A stretch of 35,774 nt of DNA from SURF-24 sp964537965 (GTDB lineage Bacteria; Bacteroidota; Ignavibacteria; Ignavibacteriales; SURF-24): assembly GCA_964537965.1 (NCBI GenBank), contig CAZIDB010000012.1, positions 1 to 35,774 of the forward strand, read 5' to 3'. The notes beneath the pieces were generated by a model that ran no database searches, had not been told where the DNA came from, and saw only the letters and a list, made by a program, of their open reading frames with translations. Numbering within the stretch: position 1 is the first letter of the stretch; each line of letters begins with the position of its first letter. Both the position numbers and the translations under genes were made by a program. Below, in pieces: positions 25,943 through 34,759 of the stretch.

Positions 25943-27705
25943 TTCTTTCCTTCAGCTTCCATTGCCGATAAATAATAAATCAATCCCGCTGTTCCATCCA
26001 TTGTCGGTTCATTAGTCGAATAATCACCATAGTCATCATGGTAAACAATGTAGCTTGATTGAAAATCCTTATACTCATCATCACTGTGAAGAGTCAAACC
26101 AATCAGCTTGTTATAAATTGTTGTATACACGGGACCATCAACCAAACCACCTGGAATCTGGTAACGGTTATTCAGTGTAAATCCTGAATGCGTATCCAAG
26201 GGAGAGTCTCCATTTGCAGGTAACCCTACAATCATGCTTGTACCCCACGGATTACAACCGAACAGCCAATCACGTAGTGCTGCTTCCATCTCTGCAAAAG
26301 TATTATCATCGGTTAATTCGTTATATAAATTAGCCTGGGTAATTGCGGCGGAGATTAAATTATTTGAACACCAGATAAACGGAATACCGATTAGGAAAGG
26401 ATTATTCTTTCCACGTTTCTGAATTTTTTCCAGGCCTTTCTTTAAATTGGCAGTAAACTCTTTCGCGTTGTCTTTCTTTTCGTTCGCAATTATGTAATGG
26501 CCAAGATTTAAAAACGGGTACCACTGGTAATGTCTTGCCGTATCCTTTCCCATCCACGGAGTTACAGTTTCATCCTTTCCGTAAATAACTGCATCAGTTA
26601 AATATTTTTTCTTTCCTGTTATTTTGAAAAGCTGGGCGGCTGCTAATTCCATATCATCAACATAATTATCTTCTTCATAAAAGTACGGACCTTTGCATGG
26701 AGCAGTCTGGCAAACACCGGGATTTTTTCTTCCATACTCATAAGCTTCAATTGCTTTTTTATTTAGCAACTTTGAAAACTCAGGATAAAAATCTTTTAAC
26801 AAATCCGAACCAAGAGCAAATGATGAAGCAAATTTTCCTGCAGTAGAAGCAATACCTGTGGCCCTGTTCTTATATTTGAATACTCCCTGCGGTTTGCCAG
26901 TGCAATAATAAACCGGCCTGCCAAGTCCCGGACCTTTCCCGTAATCAACTTTGTCAACTGTAGGAAGATCATAAAGAGCATGATCCCTGTCGTCTGCAAT
27001 CTGGTTAAACATCATTTCGTTTTCGGGATTCATTCTTACAAGCCAATCCAAACCCCATTTAGCCTCATCAAGAATATCAGGAATTCCATTCGGTCCTTCA
27101 TTTCCGTTTGCATCAAATAAATCTCCAAATGATTCCGGATTCTGCTGATAAGCAAACAACATCTGAAATGTTGCTGTAGCTGAAGTAGTAACATACTGCA
27201 AATAATCAGAAGCGTCATGCCATCCGCCTCTTACATCAATAAAAGTTGAATCGAGTGTGGGGTGATAAATAATAAATCCATCATGAGTGTGGCAGGAATC
27301 TTTTAAAAATGGATTATACCCACAGCGTTGCTGGCGCATATAATTGAGAAGAAAATCTGCCGTTCCTTTATAAACATCCTTTGCGATTTTAAATACCGGA
27401 GACTTATCACGTTCAATTTTTATATAGTATTCGCCTTCTTCTTCAAGCGCAGAAAAATCCAGCCGGTAACCTTTTTCAAAAGCTGCAAATTTACCATAAG
27501 CTTTAATTTCACTTGAACTAAAAACTATCTGGTTTGTTTTTGCGTTACAAACCTGGAATGTAACAGCTTCATAATCATCTTTAGTTAAAAGTACGGCCGC
27601 CTTAATTGATTTTGGAAGATAACCAAGTTGGTTCACTCGAATCCATCTTTGCTGAGGAAACATTAATGTTGAAAGAAAAATTGAGACAAATAAAATCTTT
27701 TTCAT
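25939..27705 (-). CDS. Glycoside hydrolase family 9 enzyme
   Basis: The 588-residue protein begins with a signal peptide (about 1-18), an N-terminal Ig-like CelD_N domain (about 20-105; WIRVNQLGYLPKSIKAAVL), then the (alpha/alpha)6 barrel. The catalytic-base motif is GGWHDASD (D164 and D167, where most GH9 have DAGD). A His-containing HSGFTLNNRYQIPGG follows, and the acid E566 is in TNEPTMDGTAGL near the C-terminus. GH9 enzymes are endoglucanases or related inverting glycosidases; some are exo-glucosaminidases, so the substrate is open. There is no T9SS tail. The gene overlaps the T9SS gene downstream by 4 nt. An AAAGG ribosome site is present upstream of the ATG. Confidence 0.85.
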   Translation of the reverse strand: MKKILFVSIFLSTLMFPQQRWIRVNQLGYLPKSIKAAVLLTKDDYEAVTFQVCNAKTNQIVFSSSEIKAYGKFAAFEKGYRLDFSALEEEGEYYIKIERDKSPVFKIAKDVYKGTADFLLNYMRQQRCGYNPFLKDSCHTHDGFIIYHPTLDSTFIDVRGGWHDASDYLQYVTTSATATFQMLFAYQQNPESFGDLFDANGNEGPNGIPDILDEAKWGLDWLVRMNPENEMMFNQIADDRDHALYDLPTVDKVDYGKGPGLGRPVYYCTGKPQGVFKYKNRATGIASTAGKFASSFALGSDLLKDFYPEFSKLLNKKAIEAYEYGRKNPGVCQTAPCKGPYFYEEDNYVDDMELAAAQLFKITGKKKYLTDAVIYGKDETVTPWMGKDTARHYQWYPFLNLGHYIIANEKKDNAKEFTANLKKGLEKIQKRGKNNPFLIGIPFIWCSNNLISAAITQANLYNELTDDNTFAEMEAALRDWLFGCNPWGTSMIVGLPANGDSPLDTHSGFTLNNRYQIPGGLVDGPVYTTIYNKLIGLTLHSDDEYKDFQSSYIVYHDDYGDYSTNEPTMDGTAGLIYYLSAMEAEGKK

Positions 27706-27797
27706 TTTATACCTTTTTAGGCTTAATAAGAATTGTTCTTAATATAATGAATTCAGGAATGTCTGCTGAGAAAAAATTTGATAAAAATTTTTGTGAA

Positions 27798-28118
27798 CTA
27801 AAAGTGAACTGCCAGCCAGACTGTTTTGCTGTGTTTGTCGGTTGATTCAACCCTGTGCCTGCAATGTGCGGGAATAAAAATATAATCTCCGGGATAAAGA
27901 GAGCAAAGCTGTTCTTCGTTTTCAAATCTAATTACAGCAGAACCGCTTAAAAGAATTACCCATTCATCTTTTTCCTGGTTGTACCAGTATCCTTCCGGTG
28001 ATGACTGACCGGAGGAAACTATTCTTTCTATTTTAACATTTTTCTTTTCAAGTAATGAGTCAAAAACTTCTTCGTTACCTTTTTCGGGAATATTTGAAAA
28101 CAGGTTACCTGCATTCAT
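27798..28118 (-). CDS. Small cupin domain protein
   Basis: A 106-residue single-cupin protein. The first cupin motif is degenerate (YWYNQEKDEWVILLSG, lacking the two metal-binding histidines), while the second is PGDYIFIPAHCRHRVES, with two histidines. Metal binding may therefore be incomplete. Similar short cupins are common in Bacteroidota without an assigned role. Its start lies 12 nt after the stop of the upstream GNAT gene, so the two are probably co-transcribed. No catalytic partner is obvious. Confidence 0.8.
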   Translation of the reverse strand: MNAGNLFSNIPEKGNEEVFDSLLEKKNVKIERIVSSGQSSPEGYWYNQEKDEWVILLSGSAVIRFENEEQLCSLYPGDYIFIPAHCRHRVESTDKHSKTVWLAVHF

Positions 28119-28130
28119 TTTATTTCTCCA

Positions 28131-28679
28131 TCACTTTCGTATATCATCAGGAATTAACGAGAATAAAACCGCATCGAGAATTTTATCATGAATTAAAAGC
28201 CTGTTTCTAAGAATGGCTTCTCTTTTAGCCCCGGCTTTTTCTGCAACCCTTATGCTTGCATGATTTCCTGTTGCGGCAATTATTTCTATCCGGTTCAATT
28301 GCAATTCTTCAAAACCGAATCTTGCACACATTTTTGTTGCCGCAGTAGCAATTCCTTTACCTGTATAACCAGTTCTTATCCAGTAACCAAGGTTCCCCAT
28401 TTTATGTTCTTTAACCAATTGATTTATTCCAACTCCACCAATCAATTTTTCCGTTGAATTTTCAAGAATAAAAAAGCTGAACTCATTACCATAATCCCAC
28501 GCATCCATCTGCATGGAAATCCAATCGATTGATTCCTGCTTTGAATAATTAGGATGACACCAGGGAAGCCATAGAGAAACTTCATCAATAGATTCTCTTA
28601 CTGCTTCATAAAGTGCATCTGTATCCTCAATGAAATATCTTCTTATTGTAATCAGGTCGTTGGAAAATTCACTTTTCAT
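28131..28679 (-). CDS. GNAT N-acetyltransferase (RimJ/RimL type)
   Basis: The 182 residues form one GNAT fold of the RimJ/RimL kind. There is an N-terminal strand-helix with ITIRRYFIEDTDALYEAV, then GGVGINQL, the acetyl-CoA loop in GYTGKGIATAATKM, the helix-strand FGFEELQLNRIEI, and the C-terminal ATGNHASIRVAEKAGAKREAI. Members acetylate ribosomal protein N-termini or small molecules such as antibiotics; the target cannot be read from the sequence. It precedes the cupin gene on the minus strand. Confidence 0.88.
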   Translation of the reverse strand: MKSEFSNDLITIRRYFIEDTDALYEAVRESIDEVSLWLPWCHPNYSKQESIDWISMQMDAWDYGNEFSFFILENSTEKLIGGVGINQLVKEHKMGNLGYWIRTGYTGKGIATAATKMCARFGFEELQLNRIEIIAATGNHASIRVAEKAGAKREAILRNRLLIHDKILDAVLFSLIPDDIRK

Positions 28680-28722
28680 ATATTCCTTATTGATTAAAAT
28701 TTAAGCCGGTAAATATTCATCG

Positions 28723-29355
28723 TTAATAGTTAGCGTATAAACCACCGTTTGAAGACATCCAGCCGGAAATTTTATTTAATGCTTCTTTAATATTATTACC
28801 GGAAATGTCGACTTTTAATTTTGGTAAGATTGACGCATCAAAAAGTTTTTCCAGTATTTCCTGTTCCTTTATAAAAACATTCAGATCATTGTACTGCCCC
28901 GGATTGCCGGAAACCTTAAGTCTTTCATTTCTCGCTTCATAAAAAGAAGAAGCCGAACGATGACAGAATACTAAATGAAAACCGATTGCTGCAAGTCTTT
29001 CCTCCAACCATCTGAAATCATAATCTTTACCGTAAGTTAAATATTGATACATCCTCGTGGAAATATGGAAACGATCAACAATCCATGAATAATACTTTAG
29101 CTGTTCAAACAATGTTATCCACGTGTTATATGTTGCCATCGCAAGTTTTTCTTCATGTGGTTCAAAATTAATTAGTCCTCTTCCCCAAGGGAAATTTGTA
29201 AATGCACACCATTCACCGGAAACAATTGGAGAATGATAACGGTACTTTCTTGGACCGACAATTCTTGGATCCTCGTTCAGTCCGAATGCAATTTCTGTTT
29301 TGAAGGTTAGCCTTGTACCTTCCAGAATTATTTTTGGACAAAGTTTTTTTGACAT
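28723..29355 (-). CDS. Thymidylate-kinase-like P-loop protein with degenerate Walker A
   Basis: In the 210-residue protein, IILEGTRLTFKTEIAF occupies the place of the P-loop. The expected GxxxxGKT/S reads GTRLTFKT (residues 13-20), with Phe for the second glycine and Lys19-Thr20 kept. WIVDRFHISTRMYQYL resembles the DR-H/Y segment of deoxynucleoside or thymidylate kinases. FCHRSASSFYEARNERLKVSGNPGQY corresponds to the lid-region arginines. Kinase activity is possible but unproven. Some bacteria use such proteins for nucleotide salvage. It is 43 nt upstream of the GNAT gene. Confidence 0.6.
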   Translation of the reverse strand: MSKKLCPKIILEGTRLTFKTEIAFGLNEDPRIVGPRKYRYHSPIVSGEWCAFTNFPWGRGLINFEPHEEKLAMATYNTWITLFEQLKYYSWIVDRFHISTRMYQYLTYGKDYDFRWLEERLAAIGFHLVFCHRSASSFYEARNERLKVSGNPGQYNDLNVFIKEQEILEKLFDASILPKLKVDISGNNIKEALNKISGWMSSNGGLYANY

Positions 29356-29478
29356 AAAAATTTTTATAACATTAAAAACTTACGGCCAACCTGATAATTG
29401 ACCAAAGATTGCAGTTGTTCACCACAAGATTATTTTAATCTCATCAAATCAAAAGGAAGTCATATTAAATGAAATGCT

Positions 29479-29943
29479 CTAACTCAATGCAATTTGCACA
29501 ACTTTTGGCTGAACCAGTTTCTCAAAATCCTTAAAGGCAAGTTTTATTACTTCCGTATGAGTACCAGCATTAAAAGCAATTTCTTCATACCTTGTTAAAG
29601 GTTCAGCAACAAACACATCCATATCATATAAATTTCCAAAAGGCGGCATGGCGCCTACTTCGCAGCCGGGAAAAAGATTTTCAAACTCTTTTTCGTCTGC
29701 AAGCTCAACAAATTCTGCCCCGGTTATTTCTTTCATTTTATCAATATCGATTAAGAATTTTGCGGGAACAACAGCCATAGTTAATTTCTTATCAATTTTA
29801 ACAATTACAGTTTTAGCAAAACTCTTACCGGGTATATGGACAGATTGAGCAATTTCCTGAGAAGTAAAGGCAGGAGAATGCTTAATACTAACGTACTTTA
29901 TTCTATTCTTATCTAAGAATTCCTTTAGTTTCTTAGCTGGCAT
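29479..29943 (-). CDS. YbaK/EbsC-type aminoacyl-tRNA deacylase
   Basis: The 154-residue protein starts after a strong AGGAGG ribosome site. It has SPAFTSQEIAQSVHIPGKSFAKTVIV, with the conserved lysine K44, then AVVPAKFLIDIDKMKEITGA and GCEVGAMPPFGN. These are the family signatures of the YbaK/ProX/EbsC editing fold, which hydrolyses misacylated tRNA (such as Cys-tRNAPro or Ala-tRNAPro). No synthetase is fused, so it acts in trans in the cytoplasm. It appears to be a single-gene unit. Confidence 0.9.
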   Translation of the reverse strand: MPAKKLKEFLDKNRIKYVSIKHSPAFTSQEIAQSVHIPGKSFAKTVIVKIDKKLTMAVVPAKFLIDIDKMKEITGAEFVELADEKEFENLFPGCEVGAMPPFGNLYDMDVFVAEPLTRYEEIAFNAGTHTEVIKLAFKDFEKLVQPKVVQIALS

Positions 29944-30105
29944 AAATCCTCCTTGTATGGTTGATTTTCACTTACAAACTACATTTCCCCTTAGAAAAAA
30001 ACAAGCCCTTAACCGCGGCAGTTTTCAAAACTTTTATCCTTGATAAAATATATTTCTGTCACTAAATTTAATCCGCAAATTACAAAAATCTTAAAGGAGT
30101 TCTAA

Positions 30106-30339
30106 ATGAGGAAAATTGTTGTAACAGCTATTCTTGCTTTTGCATTTTTATTTACAGGCACATCTGTTTTTGCACAGGATAAACCGGTAAAGAAAGAAGT
30201 TAAAAAAGAAACAACCCGGGTTGTTGAAAAGAAAGATAAAAAAGTTAATAAATCACATTGCACAGCAACAGACAAAAAGAAAGCATGCGGATCAAAAGAG
30301 AAAAGCTGCCACAAAAGTTGCGAAGAAACTTGCAAATAA
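30106..30339 (+). CDS. Small exported Lys/Cys-rich protein
   Basis: A 77-residue protein with an AAAGGAG ribosome site and a clear signal peptide (about 1-24, ending VFAQ). The mature part is about 50 residues, lysine and glutamate rich, with five cysteines near the C-terminus (HCTATDKKKACGSKEKSC, then HKSCEETCK). The closely spaced cysteine and histidine residues could bind metal or form disulfides, but no family is recognised. It is alone on the plus strand in a minus-strand region and ends before a terminator, so it forms its own transcript. Confidence 0.8.
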   Translation: MRKIVVTAILAFAFLFTGTSVFAQDKPVKKEVKKETTRVVEKKDKKVNKSHCTATDKKKACGSKEKSCHKSCEETCK

Positions 30340-30356
30340 TCTTTTCAGATTTTTAG

Positions 30357-30385
30357 AAAGGGAGAGTTTATTGCTCTCCTTTTTT
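30357..30385 (+). terminator. Terminator of the small exported protein gene
   Basis: AAAGGGAGAG (30357-30366) pairs with CTCTCCTTTT (30374-30383), including one G-T pair, around a 7-nt loop, with T residues continuing to 30385. It is 18 nt after the stop. Confidence 0.8.
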
Positions 30386-30417
30386 GTTTTAAAGAATAAT
30401 CTATCCGCCCCTTCAGG

Positions 30418-30909
30418 TTAAAGCCGGCTTAAATTTTCAATACCTTTCTTATCCAGTCTGAATATTGTCCATTCATCCATGGGCTTAGCGCCAAGGTTTT
30501 TATAAAACTTAATTGAAGGTTCATTCCAATCAAGTACAGACCACTCAAATCTTCCGCAGTCTTTTTCATTTGCAATATTAGCAAGATAAATAAGTATCTG
30601 CTTTCCGATTCCCTTACCTCTTAATTCCGGTTTTACATAAACATCTTCAAGATATAAACCGGGTTTACCAATAAACGTGGAAAAGTTATAGAAATAAATT
30701 GCGAAACCTGCAGGCTTATTATCATAAAATGCAAGTAATGATTTCGGCACTGCTTCTTTGCCAAATAATGTTTCTGTCAGCAGATTCTCATCGGCTGTTA
30801 CTGCATCAGTAAGTTTCTCATAATCTGCCAGTTCCTTAATGAAAGATAGTATTAAGCCGACATCTTCTTTTTTCGCCGGTCTTATAACAATTCCATTTTT
30901 ATTTTCCAA
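30418..30909 (-). CDS. GNAT N-acetyltransferase, SSAT-like
   Basis: The 163-residue GNAT protein has IRPAKKEDVGLILSFIKELADYEKL, the N-terminal segment typical of spermidine/spermine or diamine acetyltransferase relatives. Further features are LLAFYDNKPAGFAIYFYNFSTF, LEDVYVKPELRGKGIGKQIL (acetyl-CoA R-G-x-G-I-G site) and FEWSVLDWNEPSIKFYKNLGA. A polyamine or other amine substrate is plausible by family, not shown. It starts at 30909, only one nucleotide after the stop of the methyltransferase gene, and is the last gene of the operon starting at 34581. Confidence 0.88.
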   Translation of the reverse strand: MENKNGIVIRPAKKEDVGLILSFIKELADYEKLTDAVTADENLLTETLFGKEAVPKSLLAFYDNKPAGFAIYFYNFSTFIGKPGLYLEDVYVKPELRGKGIGKQILIYLANIANEKDCGRFEWSVLDWNEPSIKFYKNLGAKPMDEWTIFRLDKKGIENLSRL

Positions 30910-30910
30910 T

Positions 30911-32122
30911 TTATATCTCCGGTTTTTTACAGTGAATAAAAATCAAATTATTTATGGAATTCTTTGTGAAGAACAGATAATCTTTTCCGCCGTCTTTTAA
31001 TTTAAGATTACTTCTGATCTCTTCAGGTGAATCCGGGAAATCTCTTCTTGCAATGTTGGCAGAAATAATTCCTTTGCCCTTTATGTACTCTTTTATTTTC
31101 CTTTTGTTATATGCAGATGAGAAAACAACTTTAAAACTTCTGCCCGGGAAAGCGGTAATATATTTGTCTGCAGTAATATAATCGATAGAATGATTTATAA
31201 AACATAATTCATTTTGAGCTGCTAGTTTTGGACTTAATCTGGTTTTAATTATTGCTGCGTCGGGTTCATAAAAGTATTGCCTCACTTCTTTAGAAATTTT
31301 CTTCTCAATTACATCTTTATCAGATTTAGAAAGATAAAATGTTAAACTTCCTTCATCATCAAGTACAGCAGCATCAATTGAAGTATCACAAAAACCTTCC
31401 TGTGCTGTGGTAATCAAAAGGATTTCTTTACATTCACCAGCCACAGAAACAGCAATAAAACGCTTAAGCATAGGTAACTGTTCTTTTACTTTTTTATAAT
31501 CAAGCGCTGGAGAAGCTTTAATAAGAACATTTTCTGATTTCTGAAGATACAGATCTAAATTTGTAATAACATTCGGCCAGCAGTTTTCAATGCCCACCAA
31601 TCTTTTATTAGAATCTCTTCTTGAAGGATCGACATAAATCCAGTTGAAATATTTATCCGGAAAACTTTTAAGAATTTCTGTTCCATCCCCTTCAAATACT
31701 TCAATGTTATTTATTCCAAGTACTTTTAAGTTACGCAGGAACAGTTCATACAAAAGATTATTCTCTTCGCAATAAGCAACCTTTTCAAATATCCCGGCAA
31801 AATGAATTGAATCAATTCCCAATCCGCCTGTTAAATCTATTAAAGTTTTACCGTTAATAATACCGGCTTTAAATTTTGCGGTGGCTTCACTGCTGGCTTG
31901 TTCAAGCGACACAGATTCAAAAATAAAATCGGATTCAGATAGAAGTGGTAATTTTCTTTTTGCCTTTTGATAGCATTTGATCTGCTCGGCAATAGCCCTG
32001 ACCGGAAATTCTTTTTTTCTGTTAAACCTTAATGCAAATTTTAAAGGGTCTTCCTCTCTATTATCCCGAATGATTTTTCTCACTTCAGAATTATCAATCA
32101 GCTGGAGTTCTTTAAGATTCAT
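30911..32122 (-). CDS. SAM-dependent methyltransferase with THUMP-like domain
   Basis: The 403-residue protein has a leader region (1-75). A Rossmann methyltransferase domain follows, with the SAM-binding motif LIDLTGGLGIDSI (94-106), an acidic CEEN motif at the end of strand 2, and the catalytic-loop motif VDPSRRD (164-170). It closes with a C-terminal THUMP-like domain, ending HCKKPEI. The DP-x-R-R signature resembles rRNA and tRNA N-methyltransferases, so an RNA base is the expected target; the precise position is unknown. It is 8 nt after the lipid gene and one nucleotide before the GNAT gene, in one operon. Confidence 0.82.
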   Translation of the reverse strand: MNLKELQLIDNSEVRKIIRDNREEDPLKFALRFNRKKEFPVRAIAEQIKCYQKAKRKLPLLSESDFIFESVSLEQASSEATAKFKAGIINGKTLIDLTGGLGIDSIHFAGIFEKVAYCEENNLLYELFLRNLKVLGINNIEVFEGDGTEILKSFPDKYFNWIYVDPSRRDSNKRLVGIENCWPNVITNLDLYLQKSENVLIKASPALDYKKVKEQLPMLKRFIAVSVAGECKEILLITTAQEGFCDTSIDAAVLDDEGSLTFYLSKSDKDVIEKKISKEVRQYFYEPDAAIIKTRLSPKLAAQNELCFINHSIDYITADKYITAFPGRSFKVVFSSAYNKRKIKEYIKGKGIISANIARRDFPDSPEEIRSNLKLKDGGKDYLFFTKNSINNLIFIHCKKPEI

Positions 32123-32130
32123 CGTAATAA

Positions 32131-34581
32131 TTATTTCTCGCTGAAATAATTCTGAATATTAACCTGAGTCATTGAGGTTATTTCATCATACTCCATATTC
32201 CCGGGATAAATTGGTTTTAGGAATTTCAAACTTATTCTACCCGGCTTTGGGAATTTGCTTCCGATTGAAAATTTCTCATAGGCGCCTTTAATTACTACCG
32301 GTATAACAGGGATATTCATTTCCTTACTTATGATTGCAAATGATTTTTTAAATTCTGCAAGCTTGCCATCACGGCTTCTATTGCCTTCCGGAAAGATAAC
32401 CATGTTGTTGCCGCTTTTAAGTATTGTAGCAATCTTCTGTAATGTTAGTTTCAGATTCTTGTTAATATTCATAACAAGAATGTTACCGTTGCGGGCAAAC
32501 CATCTGCTGAAACCTGATTTAATATTTTTTTCATTGGCAAAGAAATACGTCCTATTAAGAATTCTATTCTTCAGTGTATTGGCAATCATCAACCCATCCA
32601 TAAAGCTCTGATGGTTAGGAGCAAGTATTACAGGTGAATCAGGAATATTTTCAAGTCCCTCTGTTTCAACTTTAATATAAAACCTGAAAAACGGTTTAGC
32701 TAACAATTTTAAAAACTTCAGCATAAAGTTCCGTTTTGGAATATCGTAATCAATATCCTGCTTAAGAACCTTTCCCCAGTGCATCACTTCATTTTCAATC
32801 TTGGTTTTCTTCTCACGTATAAATCTTGCAAGCTTTTCAACAGTTGAGTGATGAGACATATCTTCATCCGTCATATTTATGCCGAACATTTTTTCTATGT
32901 GCGCCTGCAATTCAACTTTATCCAACGAATCAAGTCCAAGATCCAGTTCAACATGTTCTTCCGGAAGAATTTCTTTCTTCACAACTCCGCGCAGATATTC
33001 TTCAAGTAATTTATATTCCTGGTAATCCGGAATTTCCACGGATGATCTTTCCTTCTTTTCCTTTTTAAGAAGTTCGGAAAGTGTAAATCGTTTTATTTTA
33101 CCAAGCCTTGTTCTTGGCAGTTCATTATGAACAATTGTGAAGTTAAAAATCTTTTTATACGGAGAAACAGTTCGGTTGTACTTATCAATGACAGACCATT
33201 TAATAGTTTCCTGGATATTTACAATATGCTCTTTCTGAATAACATTAAAATCAGGATAGATAATTGCAAACAGTTGTCCTTCCTTCTGTATAACTCCAAT
33301 TTCTTTTACGTATGGATAATCTTTCAGAAGAGTGTTTTCAATTTCTTCAGGATTAAGCTTCTTACCATTTTGCAGAACGATTATTTCTTTCTTCCTGCCG
33401 GTTATATAAATGTAACCTTCATCATCAATAAAGCCGAGATCACCGGTATAAAGCCAGCCATCTTTAAGAATGTCATTTGTTTCTTCTTTTTTATTATAGT
33501 AACCTGTCATAATGTTGGGACCTCTCAGCACAATTTCGTCGTCAATAGTTTTCAGCTCAATTCCTTTAAATGCTTTACCCACTGTACCTATTTTTACTTT
33601 TTCAGGAGGATTAAATGAAATAAGCGGAGAAGCTTCAGTCATTCCGTAACCCTCTAAAGTTTTAAAGCCAAGTGTCCAGAAATTCCTTGCAATTGTTTCA
33701 TCTAACTTTGCCCCGCCGCTTACAAAGTATTTCATATGACCGCCAAAAGTATCCTGTACTTTTTTGAAAAGCTTTCGGTTAAGATTAAGGTTATTAATTT
33801 TACCGGCAATTTTGAACAGAAGTTTTGCGACTGTATTAGATTCAATTTTTTTCATGATGCCGTCATGAAAAAGTTTATACAACCTTGGCACACCGATGAT
33901 GATTGTAATTTTATGTTTCTGCAAGGTTTTCAATATCTCTTCAGATGAAAGCTGATTTAGAAAAACCAATGTTCCACCGCTGTATAAGGGCATAAGTATA
34001 GTTCCCTGCAATGGAAATGCATGGTGAAACGGAAGAATAGCGATCATCCTGTCGTTGTAACCAATAATATCAAGCCCAGTAATGCACTCAACATTGGAAT
34101 AAATATTTCCGTACGTTAGCATTACGCCTTTAGGATTGCCGGTTGTACCTGAAGTATAAATGATAACCGCAATATCATTCTTATCATCAGCTTCAAGGTT
34201 ATCTTTCTCTTCTTTACCAAACTGAAGTTTATCAAAATTGATGATATGGGGTTTGTAATCAACATTATTAAGCGCGTTGTTTAGCTGCGGAAGATTATTA
34301 TCCGAAGAAAATATTACAGCGGGCCTGCAATCATTTATTATGTAGGATACCTCACCTGGAGTTGAAAGAAAATCTACAGGAACAGCAATCCCCTTTTTAT
34401 TCCATATTGAATAGAAAGCATACACCCATTCAGGCCTGTTTTCCGAAAATATAATTACTCTGTCACCTTTCCGGATATCAAGCAACCCTGCAAACTTGCG
34501 GATAGATAATAGAAAGCTGCTGTAAGAAATATTTTCGTCGTTATGAATTAATGCTGTTTTATTGTAATCTTTTAAAAACAT
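32131..34581 (-). CDS. Fused acyl-CoA/ACP synthetase, acyl carrier protein and acyltransferase
   Basis: The 816 residues hold three modules. The first is an AMP-binding synthetase (about 1-500; YTSGTTGNPKGVM at 142-154, GYGMTEASP, DGWLYTGDLG, and GKIKRF near the catalytic lysine). The second is an acyl carrier domain (about 520-592; LDLGLDSLDKVEL, phosphopantetheine serine S552). The third is a PlsC-type 1-acylglycerol-phosphate acyltransferase (about 630-815; NHQSFMD with H657 and D662, and FPEGNRSRDG). In E. coli Aas the acyltransferase precedes the synthetase and lacks the carrier, so the order here is reversed with an ACP inserted. It presumably activates free fatty acids and passes the acyl group via its own ACP to lysophospholipid or acylglycerol-phosphate at the membrane. 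The ATG at 34581 lies just downstream of a palindromic operator. Confidence 0.88.
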   Translation of the reverse strand: MFLKDYNKTALIHNDENISYSSFLLSIRKFAGLLDIRKGDRVIIFSENRPEWVYAFYSIWNKKGIAVPVDFLSTPGEVSYIINDCRPAVIFSSDNNLPQLNNALNNVDYKPHIINFDKLQFGKEEKDNLEADDKNDIAVIIYTSGTTGNPKGVMLTYGNIYSNVECITGLDIIGYNDRMIAILPFHHAFPLQGTILMPLYSGGTLVFLNQLSSEEILKTLQKHKITIIIGVPRLYKLFHDGIMKKIESNTVAKLLFKIAGKINNLNLNRKLFKKVQDTFGGHMKYFVSGGAKLDETIARNFWTLGFKTLEGYGMTEASPLISFNPPEKVKIGTVGKAFKGIELKTIDDEIVLRGPNIMTGYYNKKEETNDILKDGWLYTGDLGFIDDEGYIYITGRKKEIIVLQNGKKLNPEEIENTLLKDYPYVKEIGVIQKEGQLFAIIYPDFNVIQKEHIVNIQETIKWSVIDKYNRTVSPYKKIFNFTIVHNELPRTRLGKIKRFTLSELLKKEKKERSSVEIPDYQEYKLLEEYLRGVVKKEILPEEHVELDLGLDSLDKVELQAHIEKMFGINMTDEDMSHHSTVEKLARFIREKKTKIENEVMHWGKVLKQDIDYDIPKRNFMLKFLKLLAKPFFRFYIKVETEGLENIPDSPVILAPNHQSFMDGLMIANTLKNRILNRTYFFANEKNIKSGFSRWFARNGNILVMNINKNLKLTLQKIATILKSGNNMVIFPEGNRSRDGKLAEFKKSFAIISKEMNIPVIPVVIKGAYEKFSIGSKFPKPGRISLKFLKPIYPGNMEYDEITSMTQVNIQNYFSEK

Positions 34582-34592
34582 AGTTTTTCCGT

Positions 34593-34611
34593 TTAACTAA
34601 TTATTAGTTAA
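34593..34611. promoter_or_regulatory. Perfect 19-bp palindromic operator before the lipid gene
   Basis: TTAACTAATTATTAGTTAA is a perfect palindrome around one central base, 12-30 nt upstream of the lipid-gene start. A second site with the same TTAAC half, TTAACTGGTTAA (34633-34644), is 21 bp further away. This is the form of a dimeric (TetR- or GntR-like) repressor site. No repressor gene is in the window. Confidence 0.5.
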
Positions 34612-34632
34612 TGATCCGGCTACTAAAATACA

Positions 34633-34644
34633 TTAACTGGTTAA
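34633..34644. promoter_or_regulatory. Second TTAAC/GTTAA half-site pair
   Basis: TTAACTGGTTAA has the same TTAAC and GTTAA half-sites as the 19-bp palindrome, with a 2-nt centre. The shared half-site makes binding by the same regulator plausible, but the spacing within the site differs. Confidence 0.3.
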
Positions 34645-34759
34645 CTTTCCAAAATATAAAAGTAAACTTGTTTAATAATACAGACAGAGATGTCCACTGT
34701 ATATTTTCCGGATAAGTTTAAGTTTATAAAAATAGTTCACTTAATTTTTAAAAATAATA

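Noticed and set aside
33127..33618. 163-residue plus-strand ORF
   Set aside because: It lies wholly opposite the AMP-binding domain of the lipid fusion and its composition (Phe/Asn/Ile rich) is that of a shadow frame.
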